DNA from: Pontederia crassipes
Taxonomy: Eukaryota; Streptophyta; Magnoliopsida; Commelinales; Pontederiaceae
NCBI GenBank assembly: GCA_030549335.1
Contig: CM060183.1
Location: 23,882,552-23,946,551, forward strand
DNA length: 64,000 nucleotides
Direction of reading: 5' to 3'
This document shows, piece by piece, positions 24,231-35,794 of this stretch. The notes under the pieces were generated by a model that saw only the letters and a list, made by a program, of their open reading frames with translations, was not told the DNA's origin and ran no database searches. The translations under genes were made by a program, and so were the position numbers. Numbering within the stretch: the stretch's first letter is position 1; the number at the start of each line of letters is the position of its first letter.

Positions 24231-26242
24231 TGTAATGCCCCCAAATCGACTCCCGCCACGTGACGAAGACCAATCTGAAGGCGCTACGGCATGCTATGAC
24301 TTTGACCATATCTCAGTCAAGAACCGAGACACGTCAGCGGAAGAAAGAAATAAAGAAAATGATAACTTAACTACGCGAAAGTCTAAAAGTGACTATATCA
24401 TTGCTAAGAAATAAAGTTTTACATCATGAATCTAAAATGCGAAAGATAAATAAAGACTAATAAACACTCTAAAAAGTCATATGGTTCATGTGTTGTCCTA
24501 TCGTCAGAGCTTCATCACCACACGCCTACTCCACCACGTCAGTCCTGTGAAAATCAAACACAGGGGAGGAGGTCCTCCCGTAAGCTTTACAGCCTAATGG
24601 GGAACCACATGATATACAATGCATGATATGAATATAATAATTAATGGTAAATAATCATGCTTAATTTGAACGTGAAAGATAACATGCTAGTATCATAGAT
24701 CATAATAGGAATAAGAATAAGAATTATAATAGAACATGAATCATGAGGATCAATAATACTTAGTAAACTTATAATCATGACATACTTGACTTGACTTGAA
24801 CATGCTTCCTGACCTTGGATTATTATTAAAATCAGGGTGACTTTAGGTGCCTTTAATTCTTGGGGTATGCCGAGCAAATGATACGGCCTTGTGCGGGTCA
24901 ATGGGTGATCAAACCATGACCAAGGGAGCGACCATTATCTTGATGCACTTGGCTTGGACTGGCAATCCATCGTTAATATTTCATCTGAACTTATTAATCA
25001 CTTTTAGTAACTTGTCATTCTTTGTATCATATGATGAATGTGATATGATCGATATGAGGTAAATTAGGACAAAGAGTTCATGTTGGAATCATAAGGCAAT
25101 CAATAATGCTCATATCAAAATAAGGGAAGACTGATGGGTGAAAAATCAAGGCTATTTTGTGGCCTGACACGGTCGTGACATCATATCGGCACGACCGTGC
25201 CGATCTGGATGACAGGTACATAGGGGGTGGCACGGGCGTGCCATAAAAAGGGCACGGCCGTGACAGGGGTAAAATTATCCTACGTGTGACTAGGCTAGTC
25301 ATGGCACGGCCGTGCCGGAAGGGTGGCACGGCCATGACCGGTTGAGCACTCGGTCGATCGGCATCGGCCAACCTTTTACTTAGATTTTATCGAATCATGA
25401 CACGGGCGTGCCGGCAGGGTAGCACGACCGTGTCAGTAATGGCACGGGTGTGCACATGGCATGGAACGGCCATAACCCTCAAGGCATGGGCATGCCATAG
25501 GGTAGCACGGCCGTGACGGCGGCGGGTTCTAGCCGATTTTAATCCGAAAATCACATGGATCTTTAACATACTTTCGCCCTACTCTAAATCCTACATCCTA
25601 GCAATCAATAATACAGAAATAGAACAACCAGATACAACTATGCATGCAAACAATCAACCAAACTAAGAATTCAAGAAATCAAACAATTCAAAACAATAAC
25701 TCAGACCCTATTCATATTCTTTTCTTTCCATAACGATTAGGGCATGAATTTGGATAATTCAGAGGTCATGCAAGGTGAATTTCGATTCACCCACCTTTAT
25801 TCGCGATTAATTTCTCTTTTCGTTCGTCGAAGATCGGTTAATGACGCCCTCCCCTGTTTCTCCCTTGATTTCCTTATTCTTCCTCTCGGCCACCCTCTGT
25901 AGAAATTTCAACAAGGGCGTAAGGACATCACTCGAAAGACGATGAGATGAGGAAGAGATCTCTGTACAACTTGCAATCAAAATGATGGAGGGGATTCTGC
26001 TCTTGTCGCGCACGAACAGCAGTACGGGAAGAAAAGAAAAAGGCCGTGGGATTCTTTGGGGAAGAGGGTTTAATGCAGAAAATCTGATTTTATCTATAAC
26101 AATCCCCTCTCCTAATCAAATCTGATGAGATCAGATTTTATCTCTTTTCCATTACAACTTTGAGTGGCAATGGGCTTTATCCCCAGCCGTGTGGTCCATC
26201 ACATTTTCTTTTCCCTTTTTTTATCTTTTGTTGGTCGTTACA
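24231..26242 (-). mobile_element. 3' LTR of a Ty3-gypsy chromovirus (minus strand)
   Basis: Bounded by TGTAATGCCCCC at 24231 and GGTCGTTACA ending at 26242, the expected TG...CA ends, about 2.0 kb. The polypurine tract of a minus-strand element abuts the right end. The interior holds a GGCACGGCCGTGCC minisatellite (25160-25530) and weak open frames only. No second LTR is found on the right of the coding region, so the element is truncated at its 5' side. Confidence 0.75.
25160..25530. repeat. GGCACGGCCGTG palindromic minisatellite
   Basis: About ten copies of CACGGCCGTGCC or close variants (CACGGGCGTGCC, CACGACCGTG) at 25-45 bp spacing within the LTR. The position parallels the GGTCGACCG array in the LTR at 17449. 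Confidence 0.85.
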
Positions 26243-26260
26243 TTCTTATCCCCTTAAAAG
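26243..26260 (-). other. Polypurine tract of the chromovirus
   Basis: On the minus strand, TTTTAAGGGGATAAGAA lies directly before the LTR start TGTAACGACC, the usual place for plus-strand priming. Confidence 0.7.
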
Positions 26261-26289
26261 AAAATTCGTCCTCGAATTTTGCACTAAAT

Positions 26290-26600
26290 AGAGGGCTTAT
26301 CGAAAAGATGAGGAAATTCTTGACGCATTTTCGACTCGAGCTCCCATGTTGCATAATCTCCGTTTTGGTGACGCCAAGCTACTCTGACCATGGGGACATC
26401 CTATTCTTCTGACGTTGCACTTTGCGATCCACTATGTGCGTTGGATATTCAACGAAGGTCAAGTCTGCAGCTATATCTGGCTCAGATGGGGGTAGAGTCA
26501 GTCTGCATGTTACCTCGCTTACCAGCTCGAATATCTCGAATGGGCCTACATAGCGAGGACTGAGCTTTCCTCGCTTGCTGAATCTCATGACTCCTTTCAT
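26290..26600 (-). pseudogene. Chromovirus integrase C-terminus and chromodomain, broken
   Basis: The frame from 26600 begins with MKGVMRFSKRGKLSPRYVGP, the GPY/F module. After a deletion the usual HNVFHVS-like stretch is missing, and DRKVQRQKNR follows. A stop and a frame change at about 26380 lead to a chromodomain-like end (TWELESKMRQEFPHLF). The chromodomain at the integrase end and the overall pattern place the element in the Tekay/Del group of plant chromoviruses, by family knowledge. Confidence 0.7.
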
Positions 26601-26633
26601 AGGAGATACCTTCAGAAGAACTTGATCACCAGC

Positions 26634-27594
26634 TTAGAAGATCTGCTCTCGTCTGCTTTTATCTGCATAACTCTTTTGCCTTCCTTGGGCGGTCTTCATC
26701 CTTTGTTTAATCAATTCTATCTTTTCTGCATACTCCACTGCTTCTTTCACTTCTTCCTTACTCATAATATTCTCCTCGCCTACTTCACTCCAATGGACAG
26801 GTGAACGGCAAGGTCGTCCATACAGGGCCTCAAAGGGTGCCATACCAATACTAGAATGATAGCTGTTGTTATAAGCAAATTCAATCAGATGAATATGCTC
26901 ATCCCAGCTACCCTGTCAATCTAGTGCGCAGGCCCTTAACATGTCCTCTAGAGTCTGAATGGTTCTCACAGAGTGTCCATCCGTCTGAGGGTGAAATGTG
27001 GTACTAAAGTTAAGCCTTGTACCAAAGGCTTCCTGCATGCCCCTCCAGAATCTGGCAATGAATCTAGGATCTCGATCAGACACTATGGACTCTGGGATAC
27101 CACGGAGCCTGATTACTTCCCTCACGTACAAGTCTAGCAGACTCTCCACGGATTATTTCCATCGGATTGGAGTAAAGTGTGCCGCCTTCGTGAAACGATC
27201 CACGACCATCCATATGGCATCATGACCTTTCTTAGTCCTAGGCAAGTTTGATACAAAAGTCCATAGTGATCTTATCCCACTTCCATTGTGGATTTTTCAA
27301 ATGCTTCAACTTGCCATATGGTCGATGATGCTCAATCTTGACTTGTTGGCATACTAGGCATCGGGATACATATTCCGCTATATCTCTTTTTATGTCCGGC
27401 CACCAGTAGCTGCGTTGTACATCCTTATACATCTTAGTGCTACCGGGGTGGATAGCGAACTCCGACTTGTGGCACTCATCAAGTACCTCTCGTCGGACAT
27501 CAGCGTCAGTGGGAATCCATAATTTGTCCCGATATCTAATCCCTCCATCTGCAGAGATCTGAAAATCCGCTGGTTCATTCTGGCACCTCTTCAA
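26634..27594 (-). pseudogene. Chromovirus integrase, broken
   Basis: The frame 27594-27238 carries the zinc-binding HHCC region (HKSEFAIHPGSTKM, later CLVCQQVK). The frame 27149-26916 carries the second catalytic Asp (SDRDPRF), but the segment expected to hold the catalytic Glu reads GHSVRTIQTLED, with Val where SERT has Glu. The frame 26843-26634 continues with MAPFEALYGRPCRSP. Several stops and a lost catalytic Glu show that it is dead. Confidence 0.8.
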
Positions 27595-27705
27595 AATCTT
27601 CTGATATTCAGGATCTACTTTCTAAGCTGCTATAATCTTGTCAATTAAGCTGGGCTTCATCTGATGCATCATTCATAAAGCTCTATTTGTGCCCAGCTTG
27701 GGACA

Positions 27706-28116
27706 TCATTGCTCAATTTCTTCCAGCATCTCATACTCGCATAGTCGCATATAAGCTAGCGAGCCCTCCCACTTCCTGCTTAATGCATCGGCGACTGAAT
27801 TTGCTTTACCCGGATGGTAATTGATAGCAAATTCATAATCTTTGAGGAGCTCAAGCCATCGTCGTTGCCTCATGTTAAGATCCCTCTGATCGAAGATGTA
27901 CTTGAGACTCTTGTGGTCAGTGAAGATCTCGAACGTCTCTCCATACAAGTAATGTCTCCAGATCTTCAAGGCAAAGACCACTGCCGCCAATTTCAAGTCA
28001 TGTGTGGGGTAATTGACATCATGCTTCTTCAGTTGCCGTGAAGCATAGGCCACTACTTTGCCATGTTGCATCAGGACACAGCCCAATCCTGTTCCACATG
28101 CATCACTGTAGATCAC
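27706..28116 (-). pseudogene. Chromovirus RNase H region
   Basis: The frame shows [15 protein letters not shown] (first catalytic Asp), [11 protein letters not shown] (another catalytic Asp) and [15 protein letters not shown], the standard order of a Ty3-gypsy RNase H and its connection to integrase. It is one piece of the same minus-strand polyprotein, separated from its neighbours by stops. Confidence 0.85.
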
Positions 28117-28464
28117 GAAATCTCCACTGCCTGTCGGTATGGTGAGAATTAGTGCCGAAGTCAGACGGTCCTTCAGAGTCTGAAAACTCTGCTCACACTT
28201 GTCTGTCTAGATAAACTTTTCCGCCTTCTTTGTGAGATTCATGAGAGGTGCAGCAATCTTGAAAAGTCCCTGATAAACCTCCTATAATAACCCGCTAAAC
28301 TAAGGAAGCTGTGAATCTCAGAAGCATTCTTTGATCTTGTCCAATTCGTCACCGCCTCCGCTTTTGCGGGGTCTACTACGATGCCCTTCTTGGAGACTAT
28401 GTCCCAAGAACATGATCTCCTTCAGCCAGAATTCATACTTTGACAACTTGCCATAAATCTTGTG

Positions 28465-30105
28465 TTATCTCAGGGTCTCCAATACTATCCTGAGGTGCTC
28501 TCGGTGTTGCTCTGGACTGAAAGAATAGATCAAAATGTCATCCACGAACACGATGACAAACTGATCTAGGTATGGTCGAAAGATCATGTTCATTAAGTCC
28601 ATGAACGCGACAGGAGCATTCGTCAGTCCAAATGGCATGATCAGGAACTCATAGTGGCCATATATTGACCGAAAGGCAGTTTTCGGTATGTCCTCTTCAG
28701 CCACTCTCAACTGATGGTAGCCACTACGCAGGTTGATCTTGGAGAACACCGATGCTTTTAACAGCTAATCAAAAAGGTCATCTATCCGTGGTAGGGGATA
28801 CTTATTCTTCACTGTCACTTTATTTAGCATCCTATAGTCAATACAGAGCCGCATGGAGCCGTCTTTCTTCTTAACAAACAAGACTAGTGCGCCCCAGGGT
28901 GAGATGCTCGATCTAATAAATTCTTTATCTAGAAGCTTTTGTATTTTCTTCTTCAGTTCTTGCATTTCGATAGGTGCCATGCGGTAGGGTGCCTTAGAGA
29001 TGGGTGTTGTTCCTGGTAGGAGCTCTATCTTAAAGTCAATTTTCCGTTTCGGTGGTAGTCCGGATGTGTCATCAGGAAACACATCTGGGAACTCCTGCAC
29101 CACATCTATTTGTTGAAGCTCAATGACAGGTGCATCTGTCTTGACCACACTAGCTAAGTACCCACAGCATCCTTTCTCCAATAACTTCTGTGCCTTGATC
29201 GCTGAAATAATGACCTTGTTCTTTGTTAATGAAGTGCCTCCGATCACTGCCTTAGGCTTGCCTTGCGTCCCTATGATGATCTTCTTTTGTTTGCATTGCA
29301 AGGCTGCATCGTGATACGAAAGCCGATCCATCCCCAAAATAATGTCGTAGTCCATCATGGGGATGACTATGAGGTCTGCAGAAAAGTTTTTCTTGTCTAC
29401 ATTGATAGGTACATTCGGGATGTACCTGGCAGCATGGAGAATACCCATAGGTGTACTCACACGCATAGCATGGGGCATCTGCTTTAAAGGTAAACTAAGA
29501 GTTTGGGCACATGACTCCGAAATAAACGAGTATGTAGCCCCAGAATCAAATAAAATAGTAGCAGAGAAGTTGACGATCGAGAGGATACCTCTAATGACAT
29601 CATTGTCATTTTGGGCTGCATCAGCTTCCAGGTTGTGCACGCGACCTTGCACAACGGGATTTGCACCTCCTGCTGTCCGGTTGTCTCGACCTCCTCTGGC
29701 AGCCTGTGGGAAATTTTGGATGAAATATCCGAATTGTCCACACTGAATGCATGCGATGTTCAGCCTGCGGCACTCTCCATCGTGATGACGACCACAATGA
29801 GAACATAAAGGCTTCTGTGGCACTTGTGGCTGGCGAGGTGGTGGTGGTAGTTGTCTCAGTGGCTGTGCTTGCAGTGGCGTAGGGCGTGGCTGAGCTTGAG
29901 CCTGTCTTGGAGCTTTCTTCTGCTGGTATGGCCTGAAACGGCGATCACGGCGGTCGTTCCTCCTAAATGGTCGTTGATCATCCATTCGAGGCCTGGGCTG
30001 CTCTACCGCTTTGGCTGGAGCTTTGGCCTTACGTTCAGCTTGATCCTTCTCCATGCGCGTGGCCAAGCTCACAGCCTTCTCCAAATCCTCACAGTCCCCA
30101 GACAA
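28465..30105 (-). pseudogene. Chromovirus Gag end, protease and reverse transcriptase, broken
   Basis: The frame 30105-28765 (446 codons) starts in late Gag with two cysteine clusters. One of them ([15 protein letters not shown]) has lost the His and last Cys of a normal zinc knuckle. Protease follows with [12 protein letters not shown] and an ILGMD motif, then reverse transcriptase from [20 protein letters not shown] to a stop at 28765. The frame 28749-28465 continues RT with the MPFGLTNAP region and the catalytic FVDDILIYS. The stop, and a further break before RNase H, make it non-functional. Confidence 0.85.
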
Positions 30106-30126
30106 GACTTCATTCTTCAGTGCTTG

Positions 30127-30840
30127 CTACAGCTCATTGATGAATCTATTAGCTCTAATACGCTCTTCAAATGGCATCGGGCAGTACTGCTCCAGTTGGA
30201 TGAACTGTGTATGATAATCCACCACAGACATAGTTCCCTGCTGCAGTTGCAGGAACTCCTCTTGTTTGTTGATGCGGTCATGTTCAGGAGTGTAGCGGGC
30301 CATGAAGGCCTTCTTAAATTCATCCCATGATATATCCTCTTCTTCCAGTCCTCTGAACCTAGTGGCCCTTGTAGTCTTCCACCAGCCCAACGCAGTACTA
30401 GTAAGCATGTGTGTGGCATACAGAACCTTACGTTCATCAGCGCATCTCATCAGCTTAAAAATCTGATCCATGGTCTCAATCCACTCTTCAGCCTTGAAAA
30501 AGTTCGCCTTCCCATCATAATGAGGCGGGTGCAACTTCAGAAAATTTTGAATTGTGTCTTCCACTACTTCATGGCATGTCCTCTGATTACGGCGTCTCGA
30601 CGCCGGTGGACTGTCTCCAGCCTGATTGCCCTCAGGTGGGGCAATCTCTACATGTTCCTCAAATGGCGCTCTAGCTGCGCGGCCTCTACCTCTTCCGCGG
30701 CTTGACGCACGACCTCGGCCACGGCCACATCCGTGACCCAGCTGGGCCCCCATCTCAGGAAGTAGGCCTTCCGATGCCTTATAAAGATTTCAGTCCACTC
30801 TGGCCATCTGCTCCTGAATCCGTTCTGATCGCCGTGACAT
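30127..30840 (-). pseudogene. Chromovirus Gag N-terminal part, broken
   Basis: An ATG at 30840 opens MSRRSERIQEQM but a TGA falls 17 codons on. The next ATG at 30753 gives a 208-codon frame with a Gly/Arg-rich start and the retrotransposon Gag domain (EEWIETMDQIFKLM, LGWWKTTR, WDEFKKAFMARYTP). A TAG at 30127 separates it from the downstream frame by one codon's width, so a single polyprotein has been cut by point stops. Confidence 0.85.
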
Positions 30841-30997
30841 ACTTATCCTCTAATCATGAAATAAAATCATGCATCAATAATCCATAACTTATCTTAAACA
30901 TAAACTTGACTTACATTGCTTCCCGTCTAGATAAGCATGACATTTTTCTATTTCATTATTTATCTTTAATTAACCTATTGACCTATCTTTTGATCAC

Positions 30998-31389
30998 TAG
31001 GGGTGTTCACGGGTCAAGTCCAACCAGACTCATGAACAAATCCGCTTTTCGACCTGAGCAAATTTGGTCGGGTCGGGTCAAGTCAAGTCCCTTTTGGGAG
31101 CCAAACCCAATCCAACCTGACCCGATTCGATCGACCATCCAATTTTATTTTATTTTTTTCTTATTATTTAATATTTATTTGAAGGCATAAAATAAGTTTT
31201 CTAACTATCTAAATATTATTTTTGCATTTAAAATATTTTAATTCAATCTTTTAAATTTTTTAAGTACATATAGGCTTACATTTAAATAAATAATAAAAAA
31301 TCAGGTCATCGGGTCATCGAGTCAGGTCGGATCAACTCCTCCAAGCATGTGCCTTGGTTTGGCTCAACAGTTGGGATGAGCATTTACCG
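30998..31389. mobile_element. Candidate non-autonomous hAT element
   Basis: A 392-bp stretch starting TAGGGGTGTTCAC and ending GATGAGCATTTACCG, flanked by TTGATCAC (30990-30997) and TTGATCAA (31390-31397), an 8-bp direct repeat with one mismatch. The left side is rich in GGGTCGGGTC and TCAAGTC words, common near plant hAT ends. The terminal inverted repeats match only partly, so the family call is tentative. Confidence 0.45.
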
Positions 31390-31397
31390 TTGATCAA

Positions 31398-32050
31398 ATT
31401 CTCGTACAACAATAGCTTTTGAAGCGATGTATGGGAGACCTTGCAGAGTAGCCATGAGCGAGGAGCTCGTAGTTCGTGCTGATGCCATTAAGAAGAGGAT
31501 GAAGGCAGCACAATCTAGACATAAGAGGTGATAGAAAATGGAGGGAACAGGTAGTCGAGGCCGGAGACCAAGTTCTATTGAAGGTGAAAAAGGTGATGCG
31601 GTTCAGCAAATGAGAAAAGCTTAGTCCTCGGTTTGTGGGCCCCTTCGAGATATTAGATTTAGTCGGCGAGGGAGTGTGCAGGTTGGCCTTGCCCCCTTCC
31701 TACGGGCTAGTGCACAATGTGCTCCGCGTCTCCATACTCCGAAAGTACAAGCATGATGATGCCAATGTAGCGAGGCTTCAACCAAATATGAAGGAGGACT
31801 TGACCTACGCAGAGTATCCTACGAAGATTCTAGAGCGCAAGGTGCAGCACCAAAAGGATTGAGACATACCATTGGTCAACGTCGTGTAGAAGTTCCACCA
31901 CGAGAAGGAGACTACATGGGAACTCGAGTCAGATATACAAAAGGAATTCCCACACCTATTTGGTAAGCCTTACTTCATGCAAGATTGAGCACGAATCTTT
32001 TTTTTATGGGTATTATAATGTAGCATCCCATAATTTTCATAAAAAATTAA
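31398..32050 (+). pseudogene. Second gypsy chromovirus fragment, opposite orientation
   Basis: Plus-strand translation shows FEAMYGRPCRVA near 31415, then GPFEILDLVGEGVCRLALPP (31638 on), LHNVLRVSILRKYKHD-like sequence and a YPTKILERKVQ / TTWELESDIQKEFPHLF chromodomain by about 31970. TGTAGCATCCC at about 32030 may be the start of its 3' LTR. It is a fragment of the same lineage as the minus-strand element but from another copy. Confidence 0.75.
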
Positions 32051-32065
32051 TCAAATAGCATCCCA

Positions 32066-32877
32066 TAATATATTCTTTGGTCAAATTGATCAATTTTTTC
32101 TCTCTCCTAAATTATTCTTAATGTCTTGTGAATGGTTAAAAAAAGTGCTTATAAACTGTCTTCTTTAGTTACGAAATAGGAAAAAAGATAAATTTTCTTA
32201 TAAATAAGTTTGACTAATTTATAAGTAGACCCATCTTCTAAGTCGAACATCATGATTTATAAATCTTTCATATAATTCAGCATATTTGAAACTTATCACT
32301 TTGTAAAAATCAATTTTTTTTGAGAAATAACTAATTAAGTGTTTGAGAAGTGATAAGAGTTTGTTTGAAAAAGACAAAAGAAAAGAAGATAACAATTAAG
32401 TTAATTAACTTGATTAAGATAAGTGTTCAAAATTAATCAAACTTGTCATTGAAGTTTTAATATGATTGAAATTTAATGCAATCAGAACTAATCTCTTATA
32501 AATTAAACCTTGTTCTCTCCCTCATTTTTTTCCTATCAGAACACCAATTTTTTCCTCCCCTCATTGTGCCTCATTTGTTTCCCCTTAGTGTTAGTGCGAT
32601 GAGTGTTGCCTCTGACCAAACGACCATGATTATCATGAGCTGCAACCAAAAGTTCAACAAAAGTTAAAGGTCTAAGATAGTTTTTGACAAAAATAAGTAG
32701 TTTTTTATGCACTTTTGAATATGATTTTTTAATAGGATAATTGAAATTAAAGAAAGTTTAATTACAACCTTATGTACTCCTATGATTCGCAAAAAAGTCT
32801 CCTAAATTTACATGCCAGGAGCACGACACTAAATTACAAAATCATGGCCAAAGTTGAAGAATATGACACTAAAATTT
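32066..32877 (+). other. Arm A tail, matches 51821-53862
   Basis: AT-rich sequence beginning ATATATTCTTTGGTCAAATTG and ending ATGACACTAAAATTT. The arm B version is 1.2 kb longer because of two MITE-like insertions. Short open frames are not conserved between arms. Confidence 0.75.
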
Positions 32878-33290
32878 ATGTGGTTGCACACATCCTAGTG
32901 AATGTCAAGTTAAGAACAAGACTTACTTCCAATGGACAAATAGGTCTTGTTGTTAAGGATTGCCCAATGTTGTATGGAACCTGGTTGATGTAGGAGAAAG
33001 AAGATAATATTTTAGTAGTTATTGTTGTTGTATTTATTTTTTTATATTAATTAGAATCTATTAGTTAGTATTGTTATTTTTTAAATTAGCTTAAATTTGA
33101 TTATATAATGTCTATAAATATTGCATAAACTCTTTTGTTATTGATAGTTCAGTTATTATCCAATTATTCATTAAACCTATTAGGTTTTGTTTTTCGGTGG
33201 ATTTCGAGTTTATCAAGTCATTGATGATGCTTTGAACCATCAACCTCTTTCGGAATTCATCCCAAAATTATAATCTTCTCCACTTTACGA
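32878..33290. other. AT-rich inter-arm stretch, no gene seen
   Basis: Lies between the end of arm A homology and a gypsy fragment. No open frame with recognisable features. Confidence 0.5.
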
Positions 33291-33299
33291 TCCTCCGCT

Positions 33300-33780
33300 G
33301 CATCACTAGTAGGCGCAGGAGAGTCTACAATATGAATGTTGATGCATAACACGATCATGTTGATGTCATGAAAGACACTCTTTGCATCGTTGGATACCTA
33401 ACAACTATTTTATTTGACACAGGAGCCACACACTCATTCATATTCGAAGAATGTGCAAGGTTATTAGAAGTATTGACACAATATCGCTTTCATGGAATGA
33501 GGATTACTCACGGATGGGTATGCTTTAATCTATGAGGAACTTGTCTAAAGCACCAATTGATGTCGAGGAATATAACAGCTCGGTCGATTTGATCATCATC
33601 CTCATGTATTATTACAATGTCATTTAGGTGTAAATTGATTGTCCTACCATAATGCATCCATTTTGTGTAAAGAGAAGAAGTTGATTATTGGAATTCATGG
33701 CATGCCAAAAGTGATCGTTCAAGCTACTACCAGGGAAGAAGAAGACAAGGTGACAGTATTGATTCGAAAATTATGAATGC
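33300..33780 (+). pseudogene. Gypsy protease-region fragment
   Basis: Plus-strand translation gives ILFDTGATHSFIFEECARL (aspartic protease active-site motif) near 33400 and, after frame breaks, a CPTIMHP...KKLIIGIHG stretch near 33640-33700, typical of the protease-to-RT linker of plant Ty3-gypsy elements. Only about 480 bp is recognisable. Confidence 0.7.
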
Positions 33781-33784
33781 AAAT

Positions 33785-35282
33785 ATTCTACTAAGTACAC
33801 TAAGTCAAATCAGATAATAAGGAGAAAGTAAATTTTATCATCCCATGAGAATAGTGATTTATTTATTTTTTAACCCTAGTTAATTAATTATAAGAAACAT
33901 ATATTTATGATATAAAATAAAATAAAAATAATGTTAATCTCAAATATTCGAGCCTTTGTTAATGTGAGAAAAAATAGAGATAAAACTTTATATTCGCACC
34001 TTATCTCTTAGTTAACGATTATTTAAAAAAATTGATGAAAATGTCGCTAAGAGCATATGTTTTGGTTAATGTAATAACCTTAAATTAATAATAGATAAAA
34101 ACAACTAAATAAGTCAAATTGGGTCTACCTGAATTATGATACTTTCGTATGAGAATTTATATTATTGTTACTAAATAAATTAATTAATAATCCATAACTA
34201 ATTATATGAGAATATGATTAAACCCATCATAAGTTCAATATTGCAAAGTCTCAGTCAAACAACTCGGTTTGGGTTGACAGACGCGGCCAAGTTGGCTTCA
34301 AAACCTGGCCCCGTTGACCCAATGTGGCCTAGGTTGTGTGTTAACTTATTTTGATACTTATATATTTGTTTGATTATCTTGCACAATTTCACATAATTAC
34401 TGCTAGACAATTAATAATCAACAAGTAAATTCATCTAGCTATTATGGAAGTATTAAGTAAAAGTCATGTGTGAGTTCATAGAACTCTAAATCGCACAATA
34501 AATTAAGAAAAAACGGGTCAAATTCAGCCTCCTGTAATAATGAAATTACTTCATAAATAATTATATGACAATAATTTCGATGAGAAAATTATAATAAAAT
34601 AATTGTAAATTGTAAATTAAATTCTCAAATAATGGATGATACCTCTGAAATAAGCCTTGATCTCATTTTTGTAGTAAAGACTCCAAATTTTGAGATTGCA
34701 TATTCCTTGAGATCATGGTAGATTAATATTTATAAGTATGATGGCCTTCTAGGATTCCAAGTTAACTCATGCTTAAATTTGAGTGAAAGTCGTTGCAGGA
34801 CAATATGATAAGGGAACCTAGTCCAAATTTCTGACAACCCGGTCATGGTTATGAAGTTTGGCCAAGCTCGACTCAGACTCGGTCTACGATATTAACCAAG
34901 CCTGGGCATCAAACTAATCCAACTCATATTTTTTAACAAATTGAGTGACATTTACGTTCTTTTGATCCAATTGCTCAGTAACTTTGAAATAATAATTTTG
35001 AAAATAAAATAAACCAAAAGTGAGTAGGCTCACAAACTAGGAGAATAGGTGCATTAAATAATCTAAATTATGTATACAAAACTTGTATAAAATGTATGCA
35101 TCAAATTCCATCATGTAATTCCACGAATGCATCAAATACCGAGCAATTGCCAATGCCGCAGCAAAATTAGTTTGGAGTTACAACGTCCGTACATTATACC
35201 TCGAGCTTACCTAGCATTTCACATGTGCATGTGCTGAAGTCGACTTCCACTTCGTATGGTGGTGTTTGGGGCAGTTTTTTCC
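33785..35282. other. AT-rich inter-arm stretch, no gene seen
   Basis: About 1.5 kb with no long open frame. Patches such as AACCTGGCCCCGTTGACCC near 34300 and CAACCCGGTCATGG near 34840 are mildly GC-rich but unassigned. Confidence 0.5.
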
Positions 35283-35794
35283 AATAATATTGTTTTTGTT
35301 AATTTTAAAAATATGCTGTAAATGAAAGTTTAAAAGGTAAAAATAATAGAATAAAAAGTTATCTTATTGTATTCTTAATACATATTATTTACAATAATTT
35401 TCTTATATCAAACAATACTAGTACTATTTTTTGTTATATTATTTATAATAATTTCAGTTATCATTTTCTAGTTTAAGACTATAATGAATAATGTTATCTT
35501 TTTATTTTCCTTTATTTCTCTATTTTCAAATGTTCTTTTGAATTTTTTTTTTCAAATTCAAGCTTACTTGCTTATTATTACTTTCACTTTTTACAGTTCA
35601 TCCTGAATAACTACTTATTTTTCTCTAATTCATATTAGTGATTCCTTAGTTTTTCTATATATTCTGCAATTTTTACTTTTCTGAAGAGTTAAAAAAGTAG
35701 TTTTCTATTTCAATCAGCCTAATTCATCCGGATTTTTTTTTACAAAATATTTCTCCAAACTGGATCGGACTTATTGTCAATACTCATAAATTTG

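Larger units (their letters stand above)
7571..32877 (+). repeat. Segmental duplication, arm A
   Basis: Landmarks of this stretch recur in the same order in 35283-53862. The pairs are: AT-rich start (7571 with 35283), copia relic (about 8430-10640 with 36530-38627 plus 40048-40090), AT-rich block (10740-12570 with 40100-42110), GC-rich block (12590-13125 plus 16212-16400 with 42150-42790), sulfotransferase and 3' flank (21400-23805 with 46329-49390), and tail (32066-32877 with 51821-53862). The rest of arm A (13127-16211, about 16483-21370, 23838-32060) is private and consists largely of transposable elements. Confidence 0.85.
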
